Shown: positions 26,211 through 39,494, counted from the stretch's first letter. The stretch is 64,000 nt of DNA from Phoebastria nigripes (GCA_035582835.1 JAYKAV010002728.1:343703-407702), one strand, 5' to 3'. The notes: generated by a model not told the origin, from the sequence alone. Numbers and translations: made by a program.

Positions 26211-28434
26211 GCATTTTATAATGTGAGAGGTTAAACTTCATTTAAGCTTTCCAACTGAGATTTCAGTCCTCCGAATTCAGAAGCTTTGACCTGATGACAT
26301 TAGGACAGGATTTTACAGCTGATTCCCTGGAACTGTATAGCTACGTGAACATATAAGGGATGGAACATTTTATGATTAGTAGGATGCCTAATGTATTGGC
26401 TGTCTTCAATCTTTTGTAGAGTGTCTGAAGCCCAATAGTCCTGTATAAGATTGTAGTACCTACATGCAAAAGAAATAATTACAGAAATATGATTTATTAG
26501 TCAAATATAAAAAGTCATAATGAGTGCTATCTTGACTATATTTCTTCTCTACTAGGCCAACATCAATGATTGCTGTTTTAAAAAACTGTTTTGTTCTAGA
26601 ACTAAATCATACACGCAGCACTTCCTTTGAAACTGTGGTAGGTTTTTTTGCAAACTGGATATTTTAGGAGTATCAATTCAGATGTAGCTGGACGTCTTTC
26701 AAAAATGTAGATTCAAATCTGCCTCAGATTTTGGGTCAGACCACAGTGCGGCCATTTTGTGCATATTTATTTGAAAAATGCTATTTTTTCATTGCCAATG
26801 GCAAAAGCTAAAAGGAGATTCCTTGTTTGTTTCATGAGAGGGGACTTCTGACAATGAAAATGGTTATTGTTCCACTGCAGAATCTTAGTGTTGCGCAGAT
26901 ATTTTGCTTTCAAAGGTTTTACTCAAATTTTGTGTGTTTTCAATCTTTCAAAGCAGCATGCAACAGATTGCTGCAAACATAATAGATACTATTCTAACCA
27001 CTCAGGACTAATTTTTTAATATAAGATTGAGTAAACAGACATTCCTTTAGGTCAGCTGCTACAAAACTGGGGTGAAGACTCTGAATTTGGGGCAGAAATT
27101 CTTGACCGCAGTTTGACTCTTATCCACACCTGAAGAGGTCCAGCTCTTCTGTGATGCTCTAAAATCCATCTGAATCTCATCTAAGCTTCCCTGTACCTGT
27201 CCCAAAGGTATGTCTCTGGAAATAACCCATATAGGCATAAGTGCACCTATTGCAAATGAACGGATCCAGTAGCTCTGCAAGGTGCTCCTCAGTGGGCTGT
27301 GATGGGAGCTGTGATGGGGTGTTACCACAGCATCGTAAGGACATCGAGTTAAATATGTAAACACGGAGGGGGAGCAGAATGCAGGACCAGCTCTGGTGCT
27401 GTTCATGGAGGTCAAAGCTGAGGCACAGAGGATGTGGACATATTCTGGGCAAAGCCAGCCTGAATCTGTCTAAGTGTCTAGGGAAGAGATGGAGGAACTG
27501 ACTGGGGAGACAAATGGATCTAGGGAGATACACCTTGTTGGTATGTCAGCAAGAACAAACTGGCGTTATCTAGGTCATTGTAAAGGGATCAACAACCTTA
27601 TATTGGGTGAGAGAACAGTTGCTGCATCCTAGGTGCAAGCCAGGAAGGATTTCTCTTGGGAACAAATAAATGTAAGCATGCATGCAGGAGCTGGTATTAG
27701 TGTAGACTACTGCATATGTGGAAAACTGGTATTAAAGATGCAAACTAAATTCTCTCATCAACTGTGGAAGAGGAAAGGAAAACAAGAGGACTTGTGAAAA
27801 TGCATGCACGCCAGTGTGCTGCTTCTTAAGCTAGCACTAGCATTACAGTGTTTTCAGAAGCAGCCAACAATTCTAAAAAATATCACTGGCCTAGGAAATA
27901 TTTTCTGCATGGGTTGTGACAATATTTAGTCCAGAGAACTTGCAAAGCCTGTTGAAAATATGGGTCCAGCATCTGGCTACCGTGGATGGAAAAGGGGAAG
28001 GAGTGTTGCAAAGGCACATCAATGGTGGTTCTATGCAGCTTCATCCTAGTTCAGCATCCTGTTTATACTGGCCTAAATTTTACTCCACTCCTGGGTTAGG
28101 ATGCTAGAGAACATCTCATGAAGCAGGAAGTTGAATCACTCTGTCAGGTTTCTCAGCAGTGTAGACTTCCCCTTTGTCGTGCTCTCACTGGTTGCTTACT
28201 ATCCTGTTCAGTCATTAATCCCCTCATAATTCACGAGATGATGAAGTAGCTCCTTGTAGAATGATGCTTTCATATTGGCCATTTTGTTCTGCTTGGCTCT
28301 CTGACAGGTGATGTCGCATGATGGGAATCTGGAACTGGAAAATCTAAATAAAATTCATGATAGCGCTTCATTAAAAAAACATAACTGGATTGAGGTTAGG
28401 TTGTTAAACGGTATAAACTGAGCTACAATTAATA

Positions 28435-28470
28435 GTATACAGTCTTCTGTGTATACAATCTACAGTATAC
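28435..28470. repeat. Cluster of three GTATAC palindromes
   Basis: The self-complementary hexamer GTATAC occurs at 28435-28440, 28451-28456 and 28465-28470, each followed by A. The spacers differ, so this is not a simple tandem array. It may be a decayed small duplication or chance in AT-rich DNA. Confidence 0.7.
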
Positions 28471-29286
28471 AAGACCTTTTTCGTTTTGCTGCTCCACTTG
28501 AGATGTTAATGATACTTATCGCATTGACCATAGACATGCACGCATTTGAGAACCATGTTGATTTGTTGTTTTTCTGAGTTGTTGGGTGTTTTTTTTTTTT
28601 TTGGTGTGTTGAGGTTTGGGTTCTTTTGGAATGGTTTTGTGCTAATTGAAAGAGCAGATATTTCTTCTAACTAAAATCTGTTAACTTTTGAGACTAGAAG
28701 AAAGCATTTACTGACAGTCAGTCAGACATGGAGTTGCCCAAGTTCTTTCAAAAAAAATTCTCTTTCCCCAAAAGATACATGCATATAAACAGAGAAAGGA
28801 GCAGTGACTAGCCAAACCAGGTGCACGTACAGATTTTATCTTTATGGTATATTCTAAGAGGTACTGAAATATGTGTTTATCACTGTGGTTCAAAGATGAG
28901 GGGAAGGTTGTTTATTGGTTAGGGTTACTTTTGGCTATTTCTGAGAGTCAGCAAAGTAAACAGAAAGGATGATTAATATACTCCCATAACAAGTTTACTG
29001 CATAAGGCCGTGGCAAGGATTCACAGTCACTTCTTAGGACAGATGTACATTGTAAGCATTGTAAGCCAAGCAATGGCTACTCGATATTTTATTAAATGAA
29101 ATATGTTCTTTATATTTCTCTGACATCCCTCCCCACCAACTCATTTTACCTTTTAACCCTGTCACTGATTGTTCTTACTTGTATTGAATTTTTTTTGAGA
29201 TTCAAGGTTTTTTTATGTGTTTGTACTGATCCTAATATTTTTGGTGCTGCTTAGTGAACTCCTCTATGACAAATGAAAAATATTCA

Positions 29287-29306
29287 AAAGAAAGAAAGAA
29301 AGAAAG
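29287..29306 (+). repeat. (AAAG)5 microsatellite
   Basis: Five perfect AAAG units following an A-rich stretch. Confidence 0.9.
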
Positions 29307-30734
29307 GACTTTTTTTCCTGGGGAATCATTACAGTAGCAGTCATAGTCAGAGGCAAGTCTCCCTGCAGCCTCTCTTGAAGCCTTAAGTAAGGCTTCTTCT
29401 TACAAGGCTGATGAGAGGATCCCACAGTGGAGGCAGAGCTGGGATGCTGAGGGGAGCACTCCGCTGTTACCACAGTGTGTCATGCTTGACATTAGAACAA
29501 ACATAGCAAGGGGTAAGAATTTTACTCAGGAGCTGCAGCGGTCTGTAGTTAACAGGAGTGTTTGTATGTACTGAGGAGTACCTATCTGCATAAAGGACAG
29601 AAACAGGCACCTCAGCATTTATTCAGTTTGGCAGCCAACAGAAGTAAACATAATGTCTTATTTCTTTGATTTCAAAAGGAGAGAAATATATTCTGGTGGG
29701 TTCTAAGTCCTACATTCTGCTACACTTAAGCTCTGCATTCAGTTTTAAATGCTACTTGTCTTTACAGTCTGAGTACAACCCTTAAACTATGCTTGAAGAC
29801 ATCCTTCTCTTTGAGCATCAGGTGCACTGGTCCCTACCTATGCAATGACTGGAAGAGCAGGCAGCACAAACAGAGGGAAATGCCACTGAGCAGACTGGTA
29901 TAATATTTCTTTTAAGCCTTACTTAATGAGAAAACTTGTCTCACAAATTAAACTTTGAGGAAAAGCAAGAATTAAGCCTTTCTTTTAGCTTTATGACATA
30001 TCTTAGTAAAATAAGCACAAAAGCAAGTGTTCAGTTGTCTTTAGAATGTATTACTTGTGAAGATATAATTTCCCGTCCTGTATCATGTCACAAAACAAAG
30101 CCAGGTTCAGATAAGAAGTTATTAAACACTGAATTTTCCTCTTATTAAAATCTGAGCAGAATGAATTACAAGGGACTTTCCATAATGACATGGTAAGGAC
30201 ATGCTCTCAACTCATTGTGTGGGATCTTGGCAGAGACTTTCCAGGAGTACTTCTGTGAACTAATTCTGTTCTTCCATGACAGTACGTAGGATCAGGAAAG
30301 GAAATGTACAGGAGTCAATTGTGTGCAAAAATAGCAGTAGAGGCTGTTGCAAATAAGATTTCTTCCCTACACCTAGTGTTGGTGTATATAACTACACTCA
30401 ATGTGCTAGATTTATTCCTGCTGGAACTTAATTGGAGTATTCTGGCAGATCATTTTAGTGTCAAATCACATAGGGATTTTAATATCAAATCCTAAAGTAC
30501 TTGAAGACTTTAGGAAGAAAGGTACTGTATCTTCTAAGTACCAACTAGTTGTACTATTCTGAGTTTATTTCAGAAGTTCTTGTTAGAGGCTTAGTGATTA
30601 AAACCTCACCTTGATACCAGGTTCTACTTCCATGATAACACCAGGGCAACAACAGCAGCAGTACTTTCTGATGGATGAGCAGGATCAGATGAAATAGCAT
30701 CCAACATAAGAACTGACACTCCTTCCACCCCCGC

Positions 30735-30767
30735 AAAAAAAAAGAAAAAAAAAAAAAAGAAAAAAAA
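30735..30767 (+). repeat. A-rich run
   Basis: 33 bases, all A except two G interruptions. It could be the tail of an old plus-strand retrocopy, but the sequence upstream (30540-30730) shows nothing that supports this. Confidence 0.85.
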
Positions 30768-31189
30768 CTTGCTGCTTTTTCCCTAGGCTTTCAAAAGCAT
30801 GACTGACATTTTTTGTTTTCAAATGGAACTATTAGATGTGCTGAGCTAGCATGAAAACATTGCTTCTAACATTATTTCTAGCTTGGCTTTGCAAGGTTCC
30901 TGTCTCAAGAAAGGGCATTATTATCACATTGGATTTGTTAGGCTCTGCTTGGAACTCCCAGCCATGAACCAAACACAAAGATCTTACAATGTAGTTCAGA
31001 CATCAGCAAATAGAAGAAGGCAAAAATGTCTTTGGGTAGCAAAAATTACTTTTGGAGTTCAAAGCTCCACTATGATTTTCTGTCTGCTTGTTGCAGTTCA
31101 GACATTCCCCTTCTACCAGTGTATCTGCAATGTGTGCTTGTGACCATACTGTTGCTCCCGCTTGCCCTGCATCTGCTTGTTTTGGCAGT

Positions 31190-31295
31190 TTTGGCGGCAG
31201 AGAACGCCAGGCCTCTTTCATGTGGTTTGTGTCACATGTGCTGCTGTGCGAGACACGCGCAGCTCTTCGGGAGCGTTCGCCGCTTGCTGCTTCGC
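31190..31295. other. Small CpG cluster
   Basis: Eight CpG dinucleotides fall within 46 bases (31249-31294), and two more lie at 31194 and 31205. The surrounding kilobases are CpG-poor. The span is far below the length of a conventional CpG island. Several frames are open across it (one of 141 codons from 31026), but they overlap in different phases and have no recognisable domain. It might mark a small exon, a promoter-like element, a recent insertion or chance. Confidence 0.4.
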
Positions 31296-31594
31296 ATGCT
31301 CTCTTGTATACTTCCTCTGCAGATGGCTTTCCTGGCTCCCATGGACCATATGTTTTTTTCAGTTTCTTTTAATGTGTGTACACCCACCCCATGCAGTTCC
31401 AGTGAAGTACGTGTTGTTTATTTCCTCTGCTGNCCAGCTCTGAGGGTTTAGATCTAGGGAGGCAATCACTGACACTAATTGCAAGAACAATCCTTAACAC
31501 AACCTGCTCTTTTCCTGGGATGCTTATTCTTCTTCCTCTTGGAAGTGTGGAAGTCTCCACTTGTTCTGTTTTTAACCCTGTAGTGACTAATTTT

Positions 31595-31815
31595 AGCTAT
31601 CTTACCACCAGGCATCCATTGTCCGTGGAGGGAGGTGGATGAGAGGTCCTCCTAAGGCAGGCATCTAAGATAGGTGAGCCTCCGCCTCTCTCGGATGACT
31701 TTCGTTTCTCTCCCCATTGACACAGAGGAAGCCTAGACGACAAACCTAGGCTAATTGGCCCACTTTGAGATAGCAATATCTAGGTGAGGTATATCCCTCT
31801 CCAGGGACCCAGCCT
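31595..31815 (-). repeat. Old interspersed repeat, unnamed family, copy B
   Basis: When reverse-complemented, this region lines up with 21688-21905. The shared order is 'cacctagatattg', 'gtctaggcttcctctgtgt', a GGGGAGAGA purine block, 'aaagtcatcc', 'cttagatgcct' and a 'cctccctccacggacaatgg' block. Copies A and B are in opposite orientation about 10 kb apart. It is diverged and non-coding. As with copy A, I cannot name the family from the sequence alone. Confidence 0.5.
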
Positions 31816-34800
31816 TCATGGTGGTATGCCTGAATGTTGTATGCTTGCAAACTGCTGGCTGGGATTTTTTTCATCAGCTAATCCTCTTATCAACACTTTC
31901 CGTACTGCCTTGCCCATGAGGACAGAGCGGAGAGCTGAGTGTCAGCAGAGGGGCATGTGAGTATAAAAAAGATAAGGACTAAGAGCTTCCTTACAAGTGG
32001 GTCAGTTCCAGATTCATGTGAGGTATTTCTTCACTACATGAAACAGAATAACAGACTGGCCTAGGTAAGAAGGGCAGGGTATTGGTGAGAAATTTGGGCA
32101 AAAAAACCAAAACCTGATAAACAGAAAAACCCTGGAATGGTAGGAGGACAAACCTCTGATGCAGAATGTTTCAAATGCAGGTGGGAGATTTAGCAAATCC
32201 CTATAGTCAGGACTGGAAGTGGAAGCTGAGAGAGGTCAGGCTTTTCATAATGTTAGTGGTCCCCTTGACTTACATCCTGAAAAAACTGAATGTGTGCCAT
32301 ATGCTTCATGTATACCAAGAGCTATTCATTCCCCATCAAGACTGATGTTTTTATTAACAACTCCGCTGTTTTCGTTCAAGAGCAAAACTATCAGAACCTG
32401 GATACCAATGATAAGTTTAAAGCATTTCTGCTGATTCATGAGATTTCTCCACAAATTGTTTTCAGAATTGGTACCATTTCTATATTTAAAGGTGTGCATT
32501 AGGTAAACTAACTAGCCACATCTGTGAGAAAGAAGGCTTCCTCACATCAGAAGCAAAAACTTGCTTTTGGTAGAGCTGTTAAAATATTCCAGATTTTTAT
32601 ATCCTGAAATAGTATTGAATAGATCAAATAAAACAGTAGAAGCAGCAAGATTTTTATTTTGGCTGTTTTCCAGCAGTAAGAAAAATCATAAAGGTACTGA
32701 CTATTTCTCATTTGCCTTAGGATTAGCAAGCTGATCCTGCGGATGAACTATGTGTGATTGTCCCTGTGATGCCAATGGGAGCTCTTGCACATGGACCAAC
32801 TGCACAATCTGTTCCCACATGTAGGACACAAGGGCTATAGTGAAGGAGATTTTAAAACAGCAAGGTTATTACCTGGAGAAAAACTGGCATTGCCCTAACT
32901 CTGCAAATCCATAACTGTTGCAACATAAGGGAAAGAGCACAAGGCAATAAATGTGGATCTGTGAGATGTGGGAGAAATGATAGGCTTGGAAAGGTGGTTT
33001 CTATCGTTGCTCTGGTAAGAGAGCAACAATAGTAAGAGAGGTATGATATCTAACTGCAGACCTATACTGCTTCATTTCCAGTTTGGTCTGTATCCATCTC
33101 TTAGGAGTTTCCTGTATGAAGCTGTTGGAAAAAAAAGCCTGCATAGTGTGAATTATATGTAAGGATCCAGTCCTATGCTCATGCAGCATCCTGTTGTAGT
33201 CACTGGAAGTCAAGCCTTCAAAAGAGGCAAGACTGGGCATGTAATCTCCCTTTAAAAAATGCTTTTTCTTTCCCTGAAAATTGATTAAAAATAAAATAAA
33301 AACTAGCGTTCTTTGCCACTGGCACCAACTCTACAGGGCATCAAAGCAACTGACTGCTCGTAATCTCTAGACATTTCCTGACTGACTGCAAAGGTCATCT
33401 TGGAGTGAGCTGGGGAAACTGAAAAAGAGTTATCTGAAGGCCAAATAAGGTGAAAGTTGCTGTAGCTAAAGTTCAAGTTTATTTACACAGAATAAAAAAG
33501 AGAAGTGAAGTTTGCTGACTTATTTACTTTTATTTTAGAAAGCTTTGGAGTGGTTTGTGTAAAACAGAATGAAAGGTAAAAAAAAAGGAAGTAGAATCTA
33601 CAGTGATACAATAGAAATAGCAGTTAATGATTGTCACTGGCAAGCTTTACTTTTTCATTATTTATATCATTCTAACCATTGGAACCTTCTCTTTTTTTCC
33701 TCTTGGAAAAATTGCTTAGCGCAGTCTTGCCACTATGGAAGAAATATAAAAGCCTATGCAAGCAGTGAAATTAAGGAAGTACAGTTTCATGTAGGTTTAT
33801 GTTCTAGTTTATGTTTATAACCTATTCCTCAACACCAAAATAATCTTAGATTCTCCTGCATTCCTTACAGCATCCCACAAACTAGTGACAGGCATGTGTG
33901 CTGAATATTTTGGTCTCAAACCCTCTGCTGACTGGCTCATTATCTGCTGCCAACCAGAATACAAAATAGCTGAATTCTGCTTGCCAGTCTCTCCCAGGGC
34001 ACTAATTTGAGTCTCTTTCTTCTACCCACTTTAATGAATTTTGTAAAAATTCATGTCTTTAAGATATCCACTCCATGTTCAAACTTGGCTGAAGATGGCC
34101 AGAAGGATGAAAAGTTCCTGGGGCGAGTGCAGACAGACAGTGAAATATCTTGATCGCTTAGTTGTCCTTTCTCTAGAAAACCAGACCAAAGATAATGTCA
34201 GGTTATTGTTCACTCTGGAGATTATTGGTTAGCTGTGGCTATTGACAGAAAACAATTCATGAGCATTCATCAACCTATCATAAACACTAAGCAGGATTAA
34301 ACCAATAGACTGGTTTAAATCTCAAAATTATAAATTTTATTCTTGATAAATAGCATTGAACCTTATGCTTGCTTCCACAGATGCCCAACAATTCCCTTGC
34401 TAATAGCTTGTTAATCACGTCTTAGTCCATGTTTGTTGGAAGCAACATGTTCCAGTGAACAAGATGCTGGAGGGGACCCCAGAGCTCTCGATTAGATTTC
34501 CAGCTCCATCTCCTGTGATCACTCTCAGTCTGTTTTCCTTCTATTGACTGCTAAAATCACCATGCTTGTGTCATACGTAGGGGGCCCCCAGTCTCACCTT
34601 GAGCCTACTTGTATCACACTTACATTGCAAGTTTGCAGGTGATCTTGACCTGCAAGGGTTACAGGGACTTTCAGTAGATACTGCTAATGAGCTCGAATAT
34701 TCTGGCAATCATTCTTGGGCCACAAATCAATCCAGTCTTCCTGTGCAGAGACTCCTGTTCTCTGCAGTGATATAATTGGCTATATATGAAAAAAAAGGAC

Positions 34801-37800
34801 GAAGTTTTAATTTTTAAAAGCTAATGTCCCAGGATGATACTAAAATGAATAAACACAAATATAACCAAAACATTCCAAAGTTTGTACACTTTCACTGGAA
34901 TATAGTGTTGTCATTCTGTTTTAATAGATGATAAATAACAAAAGGGTCCTTGCATTGAAACAGATATGGTAATGCAAATGAGAATGATAAAATTTCTGTA
35001 TTTTATTGACTATTTATTTATTTTTTAACATGGATCAGCTATAAAGGAGAGCAGGACTCCAGTGTTTCTGTATGTTTGTTTTGACTACTATGATAACTAC
35101 AATTTAAACCGTCACCTTAGGAGAAAACCTGTTTTGAGTCTTCAGGGAAGCAAAGATCAGCAGTTTGTTTTCACACAGGAAATTGCTCTTTTAAGGGATA
35201 ATATTAGGTATCAAGAACCCTAATTGCTGGATAATTCCTTATTTCATTATGACTTACTTTGTAGGTTTTGGGATTCTGTCTGGAAATAATCCTCAAATTT
35301 GATGGGGATTTGGAGCCAGAACTGATAAAAAGGGACACCAAAGATAGTTCAGATAAGATATGCTGGTGAAAACAGTTTCCTCTGTAGTGCAGCAGCACAC
35401 AGTAATCACAGCAAAGCTTCCATTGGCATAATCATGAATATTAAAAAAACCTGTTTGTATTGTAGGTTGGACACATTAGTATCTTAGGACTGAACATATA
35501 GCACCAGATATTCGAAACTCTTGTTCAGCTTATTTATATTAATTGATTGATGCTGCACTCTTTTTCAAGAAAAAAAAAGTCATAGAGTTGCATGAAACTC
35601 ATTGCAACAAACAATGTAACACACTACTATGCTACAGGCTTCACAAAACCGTTAAAATCTGGCACTGCTTGGGTCCCTGCTTTATTAAATGTTTTACAAA
35701 CACCGAGAAATTAAATAGTCCATGTCTTAAGAGCCTTCTAATCTAAGCAGTTACACCAGCGTGGATAACATTCTTCCTAGAGTGCGACACAGCTTGATTG
35801 CACAAGTGTGTAACGTATGCTCGTGCTCCATTGAGACACCTGTGTTGGCAGAAAAGAGAGTGTCAAGGACACAAGAGACAAATCTTCTTGCCAGACATTC
35901 TTAGTTCGTCTCCTACTGCTTCCAACCCCGTTTCCGTTAACTGAGATAAAACAACAGTAAATTATATCTTTGCACAAATGTAATAGGTGACTAGATATTG
36001 CTAAGAACTTAAACTCTACTAGTTAAAAACAACCAGGACCACAGAGGAGCATAGAAGGGATTTATCTTGTTCTGCTGACTGTGATTTCATCCTGCGAACA
36101 GTGAGCCTTACATAGGTTCTTCATGTGGTGATTTTAGTCCTGTTTCCTGCTTGCCAGCTTGCTACGAACAGGCTGATTTTTCTGAATTTGTGAACTGTTT
36201 GCAGCTGTTGAACAAAGACTGCATCCAGTACTAAAGAGACACTTCAGCTGAATATTCACCTACTTATGTGACACCCATAGCTGGTGGGTTGTTTAGGAGC
36301 TGTTTACAACAGCTATTCATTCACTATTTACCACACGAGTTGCAGGTTTGGCTGGCAAAGCTGTAAGGTATGGTAATGGAGCTTCAGCATTTACAGCATA
36401 TGTCTTGCCCTTACCCTGTTGACCAAAGAAGTGAAGAGAAATATGAAGGAGGAGTGACAGAGTTTTTGTTTAAGTTTATTCATGTCAGATCATGCCAGTC
36501 ACAGCTGCCAACTGTTCTGAAAACATTAAGGGAGAGAGACTGAAAATGAGTTATCCATGGTGTTGCATCATTGCATGTCTAGGAATGGCAGGCTTTTGAA
36601 TTCCAGGAAACCATTTTATGTTACATCGAAATAGTGGTGTCTACAGAGTTGAACAAAAGGGTTGGGTTGTTTTTTTGTTGTTTTGTTTTATTTTTTTAGT
36701 CTTTAGAAAAAGAATGCAAAATATCTGGGCTAAGTGCTAAGGTGAAAGAAGGTGTTGAGAATATGCTTCAGGAGAAAATACAAATGGAAGGAAATCTCTG
36801 ATCTTATTTCTGTTGATAGAAAGCAGGACCAAACCCTTTATCTGAATTGTATAAATGTGAAGAAAAAAACCATGGTAGTAAGCACAAAGAATGAATGAGT
36901 AGGTCTATTGAGATTGTTAAGATCTAGTGTTTCCTCAAAGTTAGACAATTTGTAGCAAGAACAGCAGTGGGGATTTTTCTTTCTGTGTAGTTCAATGAAT
37001 TAGCAAGAGAAGAATCAAAGATGCCTCTGTCATCCAGGACTCCCATCTTGTGTCACTTTTCACTGGCAAGCAGCTGGTAGAAAAGGGAAGGCTATGAGAA
37101 AGCAGTGAACAAGGGAATGGGGAAAGAAATAAGTAGAAAGGGTGAAAAAGGAGAGGAGGGGATTGAAAGATAGATGGAAAAGGGGGAAAAGATGGATCAA
37201 ATGGAAAAAGACTAACAGATGGAGCCCCAGCAACTGGTCTGCCAAAGCACTTATGTTTTCTAAAGCTATTTTCATTAGCGTGCTGAGCTTGCATCTTGTC
37301 TTGTGTGGTCCTAACAGCTTTTTGAATTGTTTCTTGGGGACTCAGAGGCTTTCTATAGAGCTCAGTGGAGCCACAGGGTTGGACACTAGCTGAAGACCCC
37401 TCCCATGAATTCTCAAACATCTGATCACTAGGATTTTATTCTGAGAGGTCATTACAACATGAAAGCGTGCTTCAGAGTCCTCTGGTTCCTTACAGGAACC
37501 TTACTAAAATATTATGTGCATGGGCAGAACTCAAGACAGAAACAGGTCATATCTGTAGGAGGTATTTATTTCTATATGCTCTTGCTTAAGCTTGTAGTAT
37601 GCTGTTGCAAAATTGAATATAACCTGGTGAGAAAAGCACATTTCACTGTAGTGTACATAGTAACAGCAGGCCAACAAACAGTATAAACAATTCAGGTGGC
37701 AAAGCCCTACCCTAGTTATTGTTAAAGATACACAGTGCCCCAATAGCAGGATTGCTGTACCAGATGTTAATATCTATGATATATTAAGTCATTTGGGGGA

Positions 37801-38248
37801 AACAAAAGATCATCTCTCTAACAGGTACAGATGCAAACACATGCAAAAATCCCTTTTAGATCTAACAATCCTCTGAGCCCTTCCCTCACTCTACCCCAGG
37901 GCCCCTTTTGTCCTCTGGACTAGTGAAAATGGCTTTTTCCCTTGCTTTAATACAACGAATGCAGAACAGATGGCAATCATGAGCCCAGTCATGGGCCTTG
38001 ATTGCTACTGATCTCTACTTTTTATCCTTTGTCTATTTTACATTCATGAGTGGCTTGCACAAATTTTGCCCAAGTATTCTTTTTATTATATAAAATGGTA
38101 AGTAAGGATAAATCACAGCAGGGAGAAAATTTTGCCTGATTTAAGGCTGATTTTCTATACCAAAGACAGAAATGGCAGAATTTGATAAATTTGATTTCAC
38201 ATGAGCTCCTGTCTCTGACTAAATTTTTGTGGCTGGCTGTTGCACAGG
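31816..38248. other. Non-coding sequence, nothing recognised apart from a purine tract
   Basis: No supported gene or named repeat. A T/G-rich stretch lies at 36668-36698 and a purine tract at 37079-37212. The 142-codon minus-strand frame at 36992-37420 is largely a product of the purine tract, which gives Phe/Leu/Ser/Pro-rich translation, and is not taken as a gene. Confidence 0.55.
37079..37212 (+). repeat. Polypurine low-complexity tract
   Basis: About 130 bases of mostly A and G on the plus strand, made of GAAAGGG/AGGAGAGG-like words with scattered T and C. It is an imperfect counterpart in composition to the pyrimidine tract near 26 kb. It explains the long open frames on the opposite strand. 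Confidence 0.85.
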
Positions 38249-39160
38249 TGTTGAGCATGCAGTGAGTGGCAAGGGAAGGGTTAAGCGGTGAGCCCTGAGG
38301 GTCCCCAGCTGGCTACTGTGATTGCTGGGGGGGCAGGAGGGAGCTGAGCCTGGTGGGAGAAGGTGCAGCTGTGCTTAGAGGGACGAGTTACTGCCTTCTC
38401 CAGCAGCGAGGACAGATGGAGCTCAGGAGAGCCTCTCTCTGGGTGAGCTGAAGTGGGACTTTGTTTCTGAGGAAAAGAGGAAGTTTAGCCACACCTGGAA
38501 GTCCCCAAGAACATCTGTTCTTCTGAGGTCCTACCCCACAGCACAGGGTGAGTGGAAAAGCTGCAGAGATGCTTTTACTGAGCCACAGGGGGACCGGAGT
38601 AGCTTTGCTCATCCCTCGTGTCCCCTGGTTGTGGAAAAGTGAAATTTGTTATGTGACTCTCATGGTAGGAGGGAGGTGGACTTGTGCGTAGAAGTGGAGG
38701 AATCCAAGCAGTTGTGGTCAGCCCAAGTAATTGAACAGAGCCCAGCTTTTGAGGAGACTTGTGGGACTCTTATGTCAGGTACTGTGCTGGAGCTGGGCTG
38801 CAGTTACTGTAGGCTACGTGTCTCACAACTATAGTAACCGGGGAGCGGCTGTCTGACCTGTTACTGCTTGCAGGTATAACTAGTTCAGGCTCTGCCACAT
38901 ACCCTGCTAGGGGTTCAGCAGAGCTGAAAACAACTGGTATCTGCTTTTTCAGGTAGGCATATGGGGCAAGAAGTCCCAGTCCTGGTTTGAATTGGACTCT
39001 AGGCCAGCAGGGGGGAACAGCAAATTACTTTAGAAGAAGAAGGTAGAATTCTGGTAATAAACTTTGGGGCCTATTGTTGTTTGAGGGTGGACCTCTGCAT
39101 GTTTGGCTGTGAATCCACAGGTGTATAGCAGGGTGTTAGGAGTTGGTGCTCGGAATACAA
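38249..39160 (+). repeat. GC-richer segment, possible old LTR
   Basis: Roughly 0.9 kb that is clearly richer in G and C than its flanks, with AGGG/CTGG words and no coherent reading frame. An AATAAA signal at 39056-39061 lies about 60-100 bases before the candidate right end, as in a retroviral LTR. One reading has TG at 38249 and CA at 39117 flanked by the same four bases, CAGG (38245-38248 and 39118-39121), which would fit an ERV1-like 4-bp target duplication. With several possible end choices this could be chance. The terminal inverted repeat is no more than TG/CA, and I see no TATA box. It could instead be another repeat class or a locally GC-rich unique sequence. Confidence 0.3.
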
Positions 39161-39494
39161 AGAATGTTTGTGGCTCTCTGTAGGACCAATATGAATCTTA
39201 TTGTTAATTGCTGATGGCTTTTTGTTTTGGGGTCTTTATCACGAGTCTTTCATCAGCTTGATTTCACAGGAGATAAGCACACAGAGCATGACCAAGTCGA
39301 GCTGTATTTCCAAGACACTCTTGTGTGATTTGCTGTCTTAGATATTCCTCCTCAGTCATGTAGCAGAGAGCAGAATGGCTGCTGTACAGCAGAGAAACAT
39401 TGCTGCCTCTTGAGAGAGGTCATAGTTTTCACTTTTATTCTAAATTTTTATATATATGTGTTGGCAGCTAATAGTACTTCTTATTCCATCTTCC
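39161..39494. other. Spacer, nothing recognised
   Basis: About 330 bases between the GC-richer block and the CR1 fragment. It includes a short TATATATATG run at 39451-39460. No gene or repeat is recognised. Confidence 0.5.

Larger units (their letters stand above)
21906..31189. other. Non-coding sequence with simple repeats
   Basis: No supported gene. It holds the pyrimidine tract at 25991-26108, short AAT and AAAG microsatellites, and an A-rich run at 30735-30767. Two overlapping minus-strand frames of 118 codons each at 27059-27533 are in different phases and without motifs. Three GTATAC hexamers cluster at 28435-28470. One ambiguous base lies at 23118. Confidence 0.55.

Noticed and set aside
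27059..27533. Two overlapping 118-codon minus-strand frames
   Set aside because: They are in different phases over the same DNA and neither has motifs. At most one could be real, and nothing favours either.
31026..31451. 141-codon frame across the CpG cluster
   Set aside because: Three phases are open together, the translation is Leu/Cys-rich without domain structure, and it contains an ambiguous base. The CpG cluster itself is reported separately.
36992..37420. 142-codon minus-strand open frame
   Set aside because: Most of it is translated from the purine tract, giving Phe/Leu/Ser/Pro-rich low-complexity sequence with no domain.
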